In this document: in pieces, positions 32,945 to 45,079 of the stretch | How the letters are laid out: every line of letters begins with the position of its first letter | How positions within the stretch are numbered: position 1 is the first letter of the stretch | NCBI GenBank assembly: GCA_963989385.1 | Contig: OZ022513.1 | Coordinates: 20,009,928-20,073,927 of the forward strand | Direction of reading: 5' to 3' | Source: Ctena decussata | Taxonomy: Eukaryota; Mollusca; Bivalvia; Lucinida; Lucinidae | DNA length: 64,000 bases | The notes under the pieces: generated by a model | What the model saw: the letters and a program-made list of their open reading frames with translations, nothing else | Databases searched by the model: none | What the model was told of the DNA's origin: nothing | Program-made: the position numbers and the translations under genes

Positions 32945-33560
32945 AGCCAGAAAGGTTTTACTGACTTGGACGGACACACGGCGCCAAGTGTGTGCAACTA
33001 TGGTTACGTACCATTGAGCCACTTGGGTAACCGGGCCGGGTAGCGCAATCAGTAGGGCACCTGACTCGTAAGTCAGAAGTCCTGGGTTCGAATCCCGGTC
33101 TGGCTACATACTTTCGTTTCTCCTTCCGCTGTTTCTAGAGAGGCAGTTGTCAGTTACTGGCGAAAGTATGTGCACTTAGTACTGGTTAACCGCTTAGGAG
33201 GTCTAACCCTGCCCAGGAATAGTGTGGTTAGGTTAACTGACCGTCCCAACATGACCTTAGTTGTTTACCGTGGACGTTAAGCATCAAATCAACCAACCAA
33301 AAAAGCCATTTGGGTAACGTCGATACGAGAATTGAACAGAACGAACGGTTGTACTGATTTGGACGGATACACAGCGCCAAGTGTGTGCAACTATGGTTAT
33401 GAACCGTTGAGCCACTTGGGTAACGTCGATAAGAGAATTGAACTTAATGAACTGGTTTTACTGAGTTGGACTGACACACAGTGCAAAGTGCGTGCAACTA
33501 TGGTTACGTACCGCTGAGCCACTTGGGGAATGCTGTTAGGAGAATTGAACTGAACTGATT
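32945..33560 (+). repeat. Tandem repeat of about 115 bp, interrupted by a SINE
   Basis: About four degenerate units containing GTGTGCAACTATGGTTACGT and GAGCCACTTGGGTAACG; the SINE at 33032-33304 sits inside the first boundary. Confidence 0.7.
33032..33304 (+). mobile_element. tRNA-derived SINE, family 1, full length
   Basis: Head GGTAGCGCAATCAGTAGGGC (A box) and GGGTTCGAATCCC (B box), followed by the body to CAAATCAACCAACC. The 14-bp duplication GCCACTTGGGTAAC / GCCATTTGGGTAAC (33018-33031, 33305-33318) has one mismatch. Confidence 0.9.
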
Positions 33561-33984
33561 CTGCTGAGCAACCTGGGGAACATTGTTTTGAGAATTTTTA
33601 CAGAACAGAACGACTACTCCCTTACCCACCTACCCATTCTGTGATTTGAAACAGAACGGGTAAGTGGGTAAGGTCTGTGTAGCAGTTCCATTTAGTTCTG
33701 CAAAATACCAATGGCCCAAATTATGTACTGCTTGATATTAGCACAGGCATTTGATGTTTCTCGGCCATATTTGAGGCTACTGTGTACTTTCCCAGGCACC
33801 AGAAGTGTCAAATGCCCGTGCTACATATTAGTTCAAAGAGCGGTTTGGGACGGATGGGACAGACAGGATGGACTTGTGTGGAGCCGGAGTACGACAAAGC
33901 AGAGTCAGTTCTCAAAATGAGCTAGTTTAAGCTTCAGCTTTCAGCAAGTTCATTGTGTTCACAGCGCAAAAAGCATTTACCATA

Positions 33985-34200
33985 ATCTATTTATTCAGTT
34001 ATAAGACGGGATATTCCCTTCCTAAACAACCCCAAAAATCTAGATCTGACTTTCAACACAGATCTAGGTATTCCGGATTGTTTTGCAATCTTGAGAGACC
34101 TGGGTTTTCCCTTCCAAAATAATCCCAAAGATCTAGATTTGTCTTTCAAGACAGATCTAGATCTTTGGGATTATTTTGGAAGAGAAAACGCAGTATACAC
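33985..34200. mobile_element. Two adjacent CTAGATCT hairpins (MITE pair)
   Basis: 34031-34080 and 34120-34185, each an inverted copy of CCCAAAGATCTAGATTTGTC type; the second is nearly perfect. Confidence 0.65.
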
Positions 34201-34450
34201 AAGCTTGATTTACATATTTGTGATAATTTTGGGAGGGAATTTTCCCATCTTATACTGTAATTGTACAAATGTTCACGCTGCACTAATATTCATGATTTTC
34301 ATCAACATAAATGCGCAAACTTTAATACCCGCAAACAGGGTGGTTTAAAAAGGAATAACAGGAAAGCCTGAGGAATTTTCAACTTTTAATACCGGTGCAT
34401 GTGTCTAAAATTGCGAATCTGTGAACTTTTGTCCCAGCGAACTTAAACAA

Positions 34451-34825
34451 TTATGCACTAGTCATTAGCAACCACGGCCCCCATGGGGCCCGGGATAACG
34501 GGGGCATAGCGGGCCTTAAGTAACGTGTTTTTACCTAAGAGGTGTCCCAGCAGTGCCGTGGATACGCCAGACTTTTGATTCTCGCCAAAACAGCGGGAAA
34601 AATAAGAAGTGTTTTTAACCAAATTTCGGTGACACATTGTCAAAATATGGATTTTTATATTTATATAATCCCCTGGGGGGCAGAGACCTTTACCAGGGAT
34701 TTGACATAAAAAATGTCCTCACAGTGCAGGGCATTACACCAGAGCTTTGCAGAGGGAAAAGTCAATATCCCCACAATTCCCAGGCCCCTGAGGGGGGCCG
34801 TGGTTGCAAATGAATGGTGCATTAC
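34451..34825. mobile_element. MITE with GCAACCACGGCCCCC inverted ends
   Basis: Left TTAGCAACCACGGCCCCC and right GGGGGCCGTGGTTGCAAATG, about 375 bp. A fragment of the same end occurs near 25000. Confidence 0.65.
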
Positions 34826-35532
34826 AGTAACTGAATAAATATGGAGGGTAAGCTACGCTTTGTACTGACAACTCTTGTTTTCCATTTCTGTTCATGATTG
34901 ACTACTATTAGTTTCTGATGATTTTTTTAGTGATATAAATTGTTTAATTCTGAACAAAGTGTCTATTGTTATACTTTTCATGCCATTTTAAAGAACAGAA
35001 TTTAAAATCCACTAAATTTGCATATCTTAAATGTCAAATTTCAGTTTGAATTATTTCTTATCAGGTGTCAGAAGATATGGAGTTTGAAAAAGTAGTTCCG
35101 TAATTATCCTAAAAATTGGGCTCCTTGGTTGGTTGATTGTTTTGGGTCTAACGGCCCTTTGACACAGTTTTTCAGTCTATATCATAGCCATCTCCTACCA
35201 GAGGGAGGACAAAGAGGTAGGATAGACAAGAGAAAAAAGTATCCAAATGGCCCTACCAACAGATTCTGCATGTATGTACATGCTCTTATGCGACCTGCAT
35301 GTGGCCTGAGTTTTATATGCAATAAAGTTCTGTTCTGTTCTGCATTTATTTTGATAGTAATGCCAGGATAACTATGGTAATTGGATAATTATGTGTTCCA
35401 CAATTAATGTATTTATGGTATTTGAGTAGGTCAGCTAAGTACAGGCAGACCTTTCCAAATGATTGTTACCAGTCCTGTAAAATGCACCCTCATCAGGATG
35501 AAGGTCATTATTGGAATAAAGCCGGAGGCTGA

Positions 35533-35654
35533 GCAAGTATGAGATAGCATATCCTTGGCAGTGTAGCTCACTGTGCAACGCCCTTTCAAAGAGAGTAAAT
35601 CTGGTAAGACCATGTGACCACACCTATATAAAGCAGGTATTCACCATAACAGGT
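35533..35654 (+). repeat. Left arm of a perfect 122-bp inverted repeat
   Basis: Reads GCAAGTATGAGATAGCATAT ... CACCATAACAGGT and is identical, base for base by eye, to the reverse complement of 40275-40396. A shorter inverted copy of the adjacent sequence lies at 35786-35896. Confidence 0.85.
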
Positions 35655-35899
35655 TTTATTTTAAAGATGTATGTTTTGTTGCATGCAAAAAACTGGGAGG
35701 GTTCAATGAAATGTAATTCTATCAAAATGTTATTACGTAATATGTTCTTGATATTTAATAACCATGTTATGGGTGGGTGCATACTTGCTCAGCCTCCGGC
35801 TTTATTCCAATAATGACCTTCATCCTGCACTAAAGCTTGGATGAGGGTGCATTATTTTCATAAAGCCTTCAGCTTTCGCAAGTATGAGATAGCATTTTT

Positions 35900-36561
35900 A
35901 ACGGCAACAAAACATTAGGTATATAAAACCATGAAGAACGTTTTTATGTGCCAGTAAATGTATTAATCATTATAAACAGATAATGATAGTCTTTCTGGAG
36001 AAATTTGTGTTAAAATGGAAATTTATTTGTGATTTTTACTTGTAAACAAAAGGACTCAAATGTGGTGAATCAAATATATGATAATGCGTGTATATCTGTA
36101 CCTGCATTATACAAAGCAGAACAACTGCTGGCATACACTTTTAAAAATTTTACACCCATAACATATAAATCTCATTAACAAACATACTGAAAGAACTATA
36201 AAAATCTCAAAATCGAGATATTGCTAGAAGATAACAATATATCCAGAAACACTTCTGAATTTTTTATTTTTTTTGCTGATTTTTTTTTTTTTTTTTTTTT
36301 CTTATGCTGCAAAATACTTACAGCTGCAACTGTCTAAATGTTTTCATTTAAATGAATAATATCGTAATGGAAAATTAAAGACCATAGATCTGTCTTAAGA
36401 TTAGAAAATTTTTTAACACTATAAACACGTTGTGGAAAACCAGTGTCAGAACTTCCTAACACAGGCTATACTGGTAACTTCCCCATACAAATATGAAATA
36501 GGTAATACGTTACGATTGCACTATGCAAAATTTTTTACAAAACTTTAAATTCAGAGATTTC

Positions 36562-36598
<37 letters not shown>

Positions 36599-38814
36599 CT
36601 TATGTGTGTGTGTATGTGTGTGAAAATCTAAAGATACAACTGTTACCCCTTTCAGAAATCAACTGAATTTTCAGCAGCATCTAATACACAAAATCATTTT
36701 ATTTATTTTACAATTCTTAATTTATTCATCATAAATTGTTTGACATAAACTAGATATTATTCATTATAAATTTGAATTCTGTAACTTTTAATAAACTCCC
36801 TAAGTAAATTATATATCTAATAAGTACAGCTGATAAATACATGTACATCTGTCTGTGCACCAGTAATGAATAGAAAACACAGATAAGATCTACTTTTCAA
36901 ACTGAGGACTAAATACATACCCATTCAGATCTCACATTTTAGCCCCCAAAAAGAGGGAATCCTAAATAGGTAAAGCCTGTACAATAGGCATACAGCAATT
37001 AATGTCTCCACTGTTGGTACAACAGAATTAACTTTCATTTAGTTTTTTTTTTTTTTTTTTTTTGTTGTTGTTGTTGTTTTTTAATAATAATAATAATAAT
37101 TAATAACAATGAAAATAATAATTATGAGCAATTTTCATGAACTTTATTTTCAGAGAATAATACACTTGAATGAAAAGGACTGTTTACAAAGGCAACAGCA
37201 TTTACAGCCTGAAGTGATAAAATAAAAAACCAAGTTCTATACAGGCATAAACTCATATGCAGTTATGCCGACACAACTGATTAGATCTTTATTTATCTAT
37301 TTACTTATTTGTTTATTTATTTATTTATTTTTATACAACTAAAGCACATGGAGTCTCCTTGAGACAGCAAAGATCTTGTAATGATTTTAATTCACACAGA
37401 TCTTGCAGATTTAGCCACTAAGATAATAGAAGTAGCTTCTGACAGCTTAAAAGCTGCTTTATTTATTTATTTATTTATTTATTTTTGCTGACTACTTGTA
37501 AGTTCCTAAATAACTACTTCAAGTTTAAAATACATTGAACAGTACATTATAAAATAGTTATTACCAATCTTTTAGTTCATATTGTATGGTATATCAAATG
37601 CAGTGAAGCATTTGACTACCAAAATTACTCTCAGCATTTGGACAACACATGCAAAAATTCTCTATAAAACCAAACTGTCATGAAACTAAAATTGAAACAA
37701 TATATTTTTATCCATCACGTTACATGGTTTCTTTAAATACAAAGTCTTCTGTAACAGCAAATATTAATTAAATTTTGCTTATCACTAATATGATACTGCC
37801 TGTTTTATAAAAACATAAACAGTAATGTTTGTTACAACCATATTTACCATAAAGAAATGAAAACTCTGAACAAAACCCGTAACAGGAGAAAATAAATCTC
37901 TCTGTTTTCTGTAACACTTATTTTTTAAACTGACATCATTTATCATGAATATTTAATCACAATGAACAATAAACCTGCAATATTCAGCCTTGATTATTAA
38001 TTTGATATAAAGGTAAAGACACAAATTCTTCTGTTTTAATGTTTAATGGACTTGTGGCAGAAATGTGAATGTTGTGTCATTACGCTGACCATGTTCTAGA
38101 GAAAAAATATACTGCCGATGTTGTAATGATGAACAGACAAATATGGTATTTTAAATAAAGATTTTTGATCAGTTGTCACCAAACAGTAAAAACAACCATC
38201 AGGACTTACTGTCTTGTTTGTGGCAAGAAGGCCAATATTTCTCAAACACAAAAATATACAGAATGGAAATCACATGGAACAATATGAGTTCCATGTGACG
38301 GAAATTACCATATTCAATATTCTCCATTTTTTTTTTTTTTATTTATTTATTTTATTTTTTTTTTATTTTGAACACTACACATCAGCTGACTACATAAAGT
38401 GTCAGTCTCTGTGTATAATAACAGTTAAGCATTTCTGATTGTTTTGGAACTATTATTCCAAATACTTGGATATTACTATTCTTGTGATCATTATTAACAT
38501 TGTTATTATTTATTTATTTATTTTTTCATCTTCAATGATGTAACAGTATAAATCAACTGTTAAAATCTCAGTTTCCAGTCCAGACTGAGAAAATGCCTAA
38601 AAGATTGAGCTCATTTTCAAATTTAATAAAAACAGAAAGCATCATTACAACTTTCTGATAATATTATTTATTTTTTACTGGTAATATTGTGATCTGTTAT
38701 ACACCAACCATTAACGATTATCTATGAGGAAGAAATCAACATTTGCTGCTGTGTGTACATGTATGTAGACATGTACTATGTAAAACAAATCTCTGGCATA
38801 ATACTATAGGATTC

Positions 38815-38853
<39 letters not shown>

Positions 38854-40270
38854 ATTATTATTATGTGTCTATTTATTTATTATAGATCATATTCATTTTA
38901 TTTATTTTGTTTGAGCCTGAGAATTTCGCAGTACAAACATTTATCTTCATGAACAAAGTGTCTAAACATTGAAAAGTGATATGATACAGGCTTCTGTGGC
39001 CCGGTACAACTCCTACATAAGTTGTACTATAATAATTTTGAAGTGAATACGGCAGTTTTTCTCACCTTCTAACAAGCAGAAATAAGACATAGGAAATAAT
39101 TCCCCCCTGTCGACATATGATTTTAGTTGAGTTGTTTTGTGTCACTGCACAAACAGTCAAAATGCTGCATTCTGCAGAATTCTTGCCAATTATACAGGTT
39201 AACCTGTCAATGTATAACAGGAAACCTAATTATTATAGTAGGAAAACTCATACAAAACTGCTGAACACTATATAAGGTAAAGATTCCCAAGACCTAAAGG
39301 CCTTGGGGGCAGTGGGGGTGAAAGGCCCACTGTATCTTTGGCCCAGATTATTAAAGGCGGAATTCATTCCTCTCCTTACATGTCTTGATTTAATGCCATT
39401 CTGACACTAAAAATGACTTGTAGTTTACAAGATAGATACAGGTTATAAGGGTAAATATAAAACAGTATCGTGCCTCTGCAAGGTCTAAAACTACCCAGTA
39501 TAACATATCTGGGTCAATATAACTGTACCCACATGTAACCAGTATGTACTTCTCTACATACCAACAACTGTCTAAGATGAGTTGTTTACTTGTTATGAGC
39601 TTACATGCTTTCAGCATGCTCAGGGAATAATTATAAAATAATCTGAACTGACATGCATTGGCATGGCCAGGATATAAATTTTTATTTGTAATATAATCTG
39701 AGGTTACAATTGTCAGGGCGCCTAAATATCATTTGTAAAATAATCTCCAGTGAAAAATTCCTTTTTTTTTTTTTTGAGATTATACATCTCAATATGGCTA
39801 ACCTGATAGTAAACACTGTTATACAGTACAGAGCTAAATATATTGGGAGTCAGACCAAGACCACCCAGACTACAACCTGTCACACTGTACCAGTGTAAGA
39901 TTGCATGTACAGAAACAAAATATCTGAGACCAAAGAAAAACTTCTTTGGGTCTAAGTAGGAAGACTACGTCTTTCACAATATGGCAGAAAAAATGGCTAT
40001 TGCTTGTCAACAGGCTAGTCATGGAAAACAATGATTTTTTCAACAGTAAATATTTGGACAGTGTGAGCCAAAATCACACAATAAATGGAAGATGAATTTA
40101 TTTAAAGTATCCTACTGAAGGACAGCGTCCTTTCAGGAACTTTGTAGTGACAAAGTCTGCACTATGTGCAACAGTCACATCATAAACTGGAGATTAATTT
40201 ATAACAAAAATTTCACAAATTTCACAAACTTACCACAGTGAGATGTGTAGTAGCTACACGCCAAAGAAAA
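35900..40270. other. AT- and poly-T-rich block without genes
   Basis: About 4.4 kb with no open frame of note. T runs on the plus strand include 36275-36300, 36564-36598, 37044-37062, 38326-38341 and 38820-38848; ATTT microsatellites occur at 37300-37332, 37460-37484 and 38510-38523. None of the MITE families common elsewhere in the window is seen here. Composition and repeat content differ sharply from both sides. Confidence 0.7.
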
Positions 40271-40274
40271 TATG

Positions 40275-40396
40275 ACCTGTTATGGTGAATACCTGCTTTA
40301 TATAGGTGTGGTCACATGGTCTTACCAGATTTACTCTCTTTGAAAGGGCGTTGCACAGTGAGCTACACTGCCAAGGATATGCTATCTCATACTTGC
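40275..40396 (-). repeat. Right arm of the perfect 122-bp inverted repeat
   Basis: Partner of 35533-35654. Sequence continuing outward (40397-40424) is the inverted copy of 35857-35884. Confidence 0.85.
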
Positions 40397-40807
40397 GAAA
40401 GCTGAAGGCTTTATGAAAATAATGGGGGACACCTTAGGCAAGGTGGTTGCAGTTTATTTAAGTTAAGAAACTTAAATAACAAGGCCCAGTTGTGCTAAAC
40501 AAACAGCGTCGTTTGTAATCTGGAGGATACATTTTTAAAAGTATTGCAAGTTAGCATGCTACCAATTTTTGCCAGAAATATCAGGTCAGCCTCGATCAGC
40601 ATTTGCAGTGCAAAAGGTCCTCACATTTTTCAGCGAAAGGTATTCTAAGCAATGCTTGATTTGTGTGTATGAAAAACAAAAACAAAACGAAGCATTGACT
40701 AACAACTTTGTAAAGTTATATAAGGATCGATACTTTGAACAACTCACACTTCTGAAGGCCCTGTTGACTTGTTTATAAGTACGAGCAGCTGGTTTTCAGA
40801 ACAAGAT

Positions 40808-41917
40808 CACAGAGACTTTATAGTCCGTTTGCTCCCAAGTGCAAACGGGGTTTTGCTTATTTTCTCGAAAACGATGAAAGTTCCATCAAATGTTCCAATG
40901 TCCTAATGATTCCTATAACTATACATAACAGAATACGGAAAGTCCAAATTTTTGGATGCTTTTGTAAAATATTTTCCATTGACCTTAATGCAAAAATTGA
41001 GCAGTTTCACTAAAGGGCGTCGTATGCTTGTTAGAACAGCCAAAATATTGTTGATAGGCAATAGCGTAAACTCGTAGTTTACTACAGGTGTGGGCGTATA
41101 TGAATGAAATAGTAAAATGTATTCACCTGTCCGCACGCGTAACGCATGGTATCACTGGTGAGGTGATACTATGTTGTAAATAAATATTGAACTAATATAT
41201 TATTTTGCAAGTAAAAATTGTACGTTTTAAAAATTTGATGATACATGGGTGAAACAAAAAGTAGAAAAAATGGATTTAGAATAAAATTTCAATTAATTAT
41301 GCAAATTTTGTTCTAGGGATAGCATACATTGGTCACATGCTCTAACACGTAGAACTAAACGGGAATTCCAACAGCCAACTTTTACTCCCTTGTAATTAAG
41401 AGGTGAAAATGACATATTTTAGGTCCTGTTTTGTATAGAAACTTTTTTATGCAAAACCTCACATTTCTGCAAAATTATGATTTTGTTATGTATAGGATGA
41501 AAATTAAGAATGAGCGATTCGAAAATCTTTTACATCTCACCAATTTTGAGAAAAATATTGGGGATGCCGTTTGCGTTTGGGAGCAAACGGACTATACCAG
41601 TCCGTAAATTTTCGCTTCAGTGCAGAGACTGTCCATCATATTTGGCTTCTGTCCAGACTGTCCGCAATCTCTTGCTACCTGCAGGGACTACCGTCCTGGA
41701 AAAATGGCTTCCTGCCAAGACTGTCCGAGTGACTCTGCTTCCTGCCGAGAGCCTTGGCAGGAAGCAGAATCACGCTGACAGTCTCTGCAGGAAGCAATTT
41801 ATCATGTACAGAAGTCTCAGCAGGAAGCAAGAGATCCCGGACAGTCTCGGCGGAAGCCACATATGATGGACAGTCACTACAGGAAGCGAAAATTGGTGGA
41901 CTGGTTTATACCCTGTG
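40808..41917. mobile_element. CACAGGG palindromic element, copy G, split by a nested insertion
   Basis: The left terminus CACAGAGAC at 40808 and the bulk at 41597-41917 belong together, proven by AAGAT at 40803-40807 and 41918-41922. The terminus is of the copy F subtype (GGACTGGTTTATACCCTGTG). Confidence 0.82.
40821..41594. mobile_element. 774-bp Tc1/mariner-type non-autonomous element nested in copy G
   Basis: Inverted ends TAGTCCGTTTGCTCCCAA and TTGGGAGCAAACGGACTA, flanked by TA (40819-40820, 41595-41596). Each end contains its own small palindrome CCGTTTGC ... GCAAACGG. No transposase recognised. Confidence 0.8.
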
Positions 41918-42047
41918 AAGATGTCTGCAATTTATTGTTTCCCTGAACATAACATTCACTGTGACAATTATTGCACCAATTATTTGTCAGGAAATGATTG
42001 GGACTTTGACTTTTCTCTCTGCTCTCAGCTCCAGAAAATGTCCAGCA

Positions 42048-42147
42048 CAGTGATGATAGCTCTTACCAGGGACATTTGTCACCACAGTGGTGATAGCTCT
42101 TACCAGGGACATTTGTCACCACAGTGGTAAGAGCTATCATCACTGGG
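42048..42147. repeat. Small palindrome with internal direct duplication
   Basis: GTGATGATAGCTCTTACC at the left and its complement at 42126-42145 enclose a 39-bp direct repeat (GGGACATTTGTCACCACAGT, twice). Confidence 0.75.
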
Positions 42148-42979
42148 GTCCAATATGTTCAGTAATATGGGGTTGATATCAGAATGTCCCAGCTATTTTG
42201 ATAGCCAGCTGAATCAAAAGCCCCACATATGCACAGCACTGCAGAGACAACACTAAGATAAATCCCCAGCTTTTTGTCAAAGCTAATACTTGTGTCTGTA
42301 TGCGGTTAATTTACAGACTAAAAGTCCAAAGTCATCGTACTATAATATATAATATTCATTGTAAACTGTTACAGCCAGTCAACCATTCAACCAATCAATC
42401 TGCATTAATACGTATAATTACATATTCGCGAAAAATGAGAAAATTTAGCATTCGTCTTCATTCATAATAATTATAATTGATAGGTGTCACACAAAAAGAG
42501 ACCTCAAGGCATTTTGCTACCAGGGAATGCTAAGAATAGCCTGGGCATCTGCCCAGTCTATTCAAAGTCTACCCTGTTTCACATATAACATTAATCAGTA
42601 CTCTGAAATCTGTAAAGTGAAAATTGAAGATTCAGACCTGTTTATGTTGGTGTGCAGGCTGATATGAGTGATAAGTTGTCAAAAATTGTGTAAGTTTTTT
42701 TTTCCCATAACACCAGTCAATTCATAAGCTGGTATACTTTTGTCGCCGCGAATGATTGATCACCCGATAATGATCTGCTGTGAGGAGTTTCACATTTTAC
42801 GTATAAATTTTCGTAGGTTGATATGACGATAAAAAGTGATGTTTGCATTATCTGTTTAAAATAACTATAAAAGGCAAAATTTCAGGCAAAAATGTTTGAA
42901 GGTTGTAACGTAATATGCTGATGCAATATTTTATGCCCCTGTTAAGTTGGAATCAGTATCAGCTAGAAAGAACATACTG

Positions 42980-43482
42980 TACAAATCCTATTAAATGCCC
43001 CCGGAGCATTGAATTGTATGAAAGGGGGCCGTTATTTAAAGTCTAAATTGTAGTAAACCACCTACTGCATAATACCTCTAAAAAACAGTATTAACCCATT
43101 GTATTCTGGGTATTTTTGGCCGTCTGCTGAAATTGTCATCTGCAGCAAAAGTGAAGAATATTTGGACAATATTGGTCTAACTAACCCTTGTAGAAATGAT
43201 GTCTAGGCAGCAAACAGTTTGGATCTCATATCAGACCCCACGTTTGGCCTGATCTGGATCCAAACTGTTTGCCCATCCCGAATGGAATGGGTTAAGGTGA
43301 ATCAGGAGCAAATTTTTTCCTTTAAGGGTTACTAAGACCCCATGTCAAAGAACTGTTACCTCATCCAGAGAAGCAAAGCAAACAGGAACTCATGCAAGTT
43401 AATATTAACTTTATTTTCAGAAAAGAGCAAGGGGGGTGCGTTTATTAGAGCAGGGGTGTTTATTAGGATTAATACTGTAGAT
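42980..43482. mobile_element. MITE with ATCCTATTAAATGCCCC ends, interrupted
   Basis: Left AATCCTATTAAATGCCCC and right GGGTGTTTATTAGGATTAAT. The TTAA-type MITE 43091-43295 (TTAACCCATT ... AATGGGTTAA) is nested inside. Partial relative at 19905-20225. Confidence 0.7.
43091..43295. mobile_element. TTAA-type MITE, TTAACCCATTG...CCGAATGGAATGGGTTAA, nested
   Basis: Inverted relative to 24281-24511, with TTAA at both ends. Confidence 0.8.
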
Positions 43483-43789
43483 TAGCAAACTTCCTTGCTC
43501 TATTGGCTTTAGTAGGGTAGTCTCCCTTCATTATCAGCATTTAGAGAGTTGTAAGTGTGTGAAAATGTGTGAAAATAATTCCATGTTTTGTCAGGGTTGG
43601 GGTGGGGAGGGCGGGGGGCTATTCACGATGCAATGATACAAAGTAAAATATTGGCTTATTATAAATGATAGCCACAGAGTGCAAATACCTATCAGGCTGC
43701 TCTGGATTTGCATAGTTTGAAGCTTAAGGCATTTTATACAACTATTTGGAGTGAATGTGATATTCACAATTTTCTTCTTCTATTTTCAG

Positions 43790-43855
43790 AGTACAAGTCG
43801 CAATAACCACAGAAAAATGCTAGACAGATGTAAACATAATCCATCATGCTTTCAA
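43790..43855 (+). CDS. ANOS1: Anosmin-1 exon 2: small Cys-rich exon
   Basis: A 66-bp, 22-codon exon, phase 0 to phase 0, found by looking for the cysteine pair missing between exons 1 and 3. A long pyrimidine tract ending TATTTTCAG precedes 43790 and a GTGAGT donor follows at 43856. It encodes STSRNNHRKMLDRCKHNPSC followed by FQ. The CKHNPSC segment directly before exon 3's CIKPC reproduces the spacing of the vertebrate anosmin pattern, in which a C-x6-C pair precedes a CxxPC motif in the Cys-rich domain. The exon is too short to appear as an open reading frame of any size, so automated annotation is likely to miss it. Confidence 0.82.
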
Positions 43856-43939
43856 GTGAGTATAATAATACAGCTAAACAGTTTCTGTGAGTTATCTCCC
43901 TTTAACCAGTGTAGGTGATTGCAAAGGGAGACAACACTT

Positions 43940-44140
43940 GAAGCTGCAGAAATGAAAATGCCCAGTAGTTGAATTCGCAAACAGCTTAGATCCAGATGAT
44001 GCAGCTCATAATGAGCCACCTCATCTGGATCTACACTGTTTGCCCTCTAGTCTTTGAATTTATCCTCAGTATGGTAGCTTGGACAAAACATTTTTTGAAA
44101 AGTTGCGGACTTGAATGGTTTTGCCCTTGAAGAGGGAAAT
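43940..44140. mobile_element. GATGAGGCGGCTCAT-family MITE, partial, beginning 85 bp after exon 2
   Basis: Hairpin GATCCAGATGATGCAGCTCA / GAGCCACCTCATCTGGATCT, with a diverged tail. Confidence 0.6.
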
Positions 44141-44328
44141 AATCTCCCTTGAAAATTGCAAACTATTGCAGTTTTGGTCAAGGGAGGTAATCAAGATTTA
44201 TATCTACATATATAACTTTACCTGCACTGTGGAGACTGACAGTGAAACTGACAGAAAATGCTGTTGATTGCAATATGTCACTTTTTACATGCAGATAGGC
44301 ACGTTTTATTGGTTGCACTTAAATCATC

Positions 44329-44542
44329 TTAACCCTTAAAGCGCCAAAAAAACAGACAACAAAATGTATATGAGCAAAATTTCAAAAAAGTCTTTCATCT
44401 AAGCTGTATCATAATGAGAATTCAATATCTAGAGGGCAAACAGTGTAGATCCAGATGAAGTGGCTCTTCATGAGCCACCTCATCTGGATCTACGCTGCTT
44501 GCAAATGCAACTTTTTTAATTTTTTGGCGCTTAAAGTGTAAC
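44329..44542. mobile_element. GATGAGGCGGCTCAT-family MITE, inverted orientation
   Basis: Ends TTAACCCTTAAAGCGCC and GGCGCTTAAAGTGTAA; hairpin GATCCAGATGAAGTGGCTC. Confidence 0.78.
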
Positions 44543-44883
44543 ACTCACTGCCTGCAGCACCATATACGGTGTATCTACGTTGCAACTATTGTTATATGGT
44601 TTAAAGCGCATAGATCATTCAGTTAAGATAATATCTGGTAAAGTCGAACAATTTATTGTCACTTATTTATCTGTTCAGTGACAATGTCAAACTATATTAT
44701 ATGAATGACTCAACAGTTTCTTCATTTGCAATATATTTATCAAATTTTTTTAATAAAATGTATGAGCAAATAGTATAGACACTGATCAGACTGTTCATAA
44801 AGAGCAGTCTGATCTGGGTCTATCTGGTCTCTACAGGTTTAAATATAAAACCTTGTTATGGGACAATGAATTCTGGGTCAGGT

Positions 44884-45079
44884 GATTCCACATCTGGTAG
44901 GCGGCGATCGAAAATGCTCATGCAGTCAACGAACGCGGATCAAAAAACATTAGAAACAGTGTTTTCGATTGCATATTGTCACCAATTTGGAATTGAAAAT
45001 GCTGTTTCTAACGTTTTTTTATCCGCATTAATCGATTGTTGAGGGCGTTTTCGATTGCCGCCTACCCAGTGTGGATTCC
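44884..45079. mobile_element. MITE with GTAGGCGGCGATCGAAAA inverted ends
   Basis: About 196 bp, palindromic over most of its length, including AAACATTAGAAACAGTGTTT and its inverted partner AAATGCTGTTTCTAACGTTT. Only copy in the window. Confidence 0.75.

Noticed and set aside
33055..33110. tRNA-like sequences with good A and B boxes (33035-33107, 45607-45680, 28351-28425, 1421-1489)
   Set aside because: Each continues into a conserved SINE body and three of the four are flanked by clear target duplications, so they are SINE heads rather than tRNA genes.
40569..40778. 69-codon plus-strand frame (MPEISGQPRSAFAVQKV...)
   Set aside because: Reads somewhat protein-like, but no family, no acceptor/donor pair and no homologous pattern recognised.
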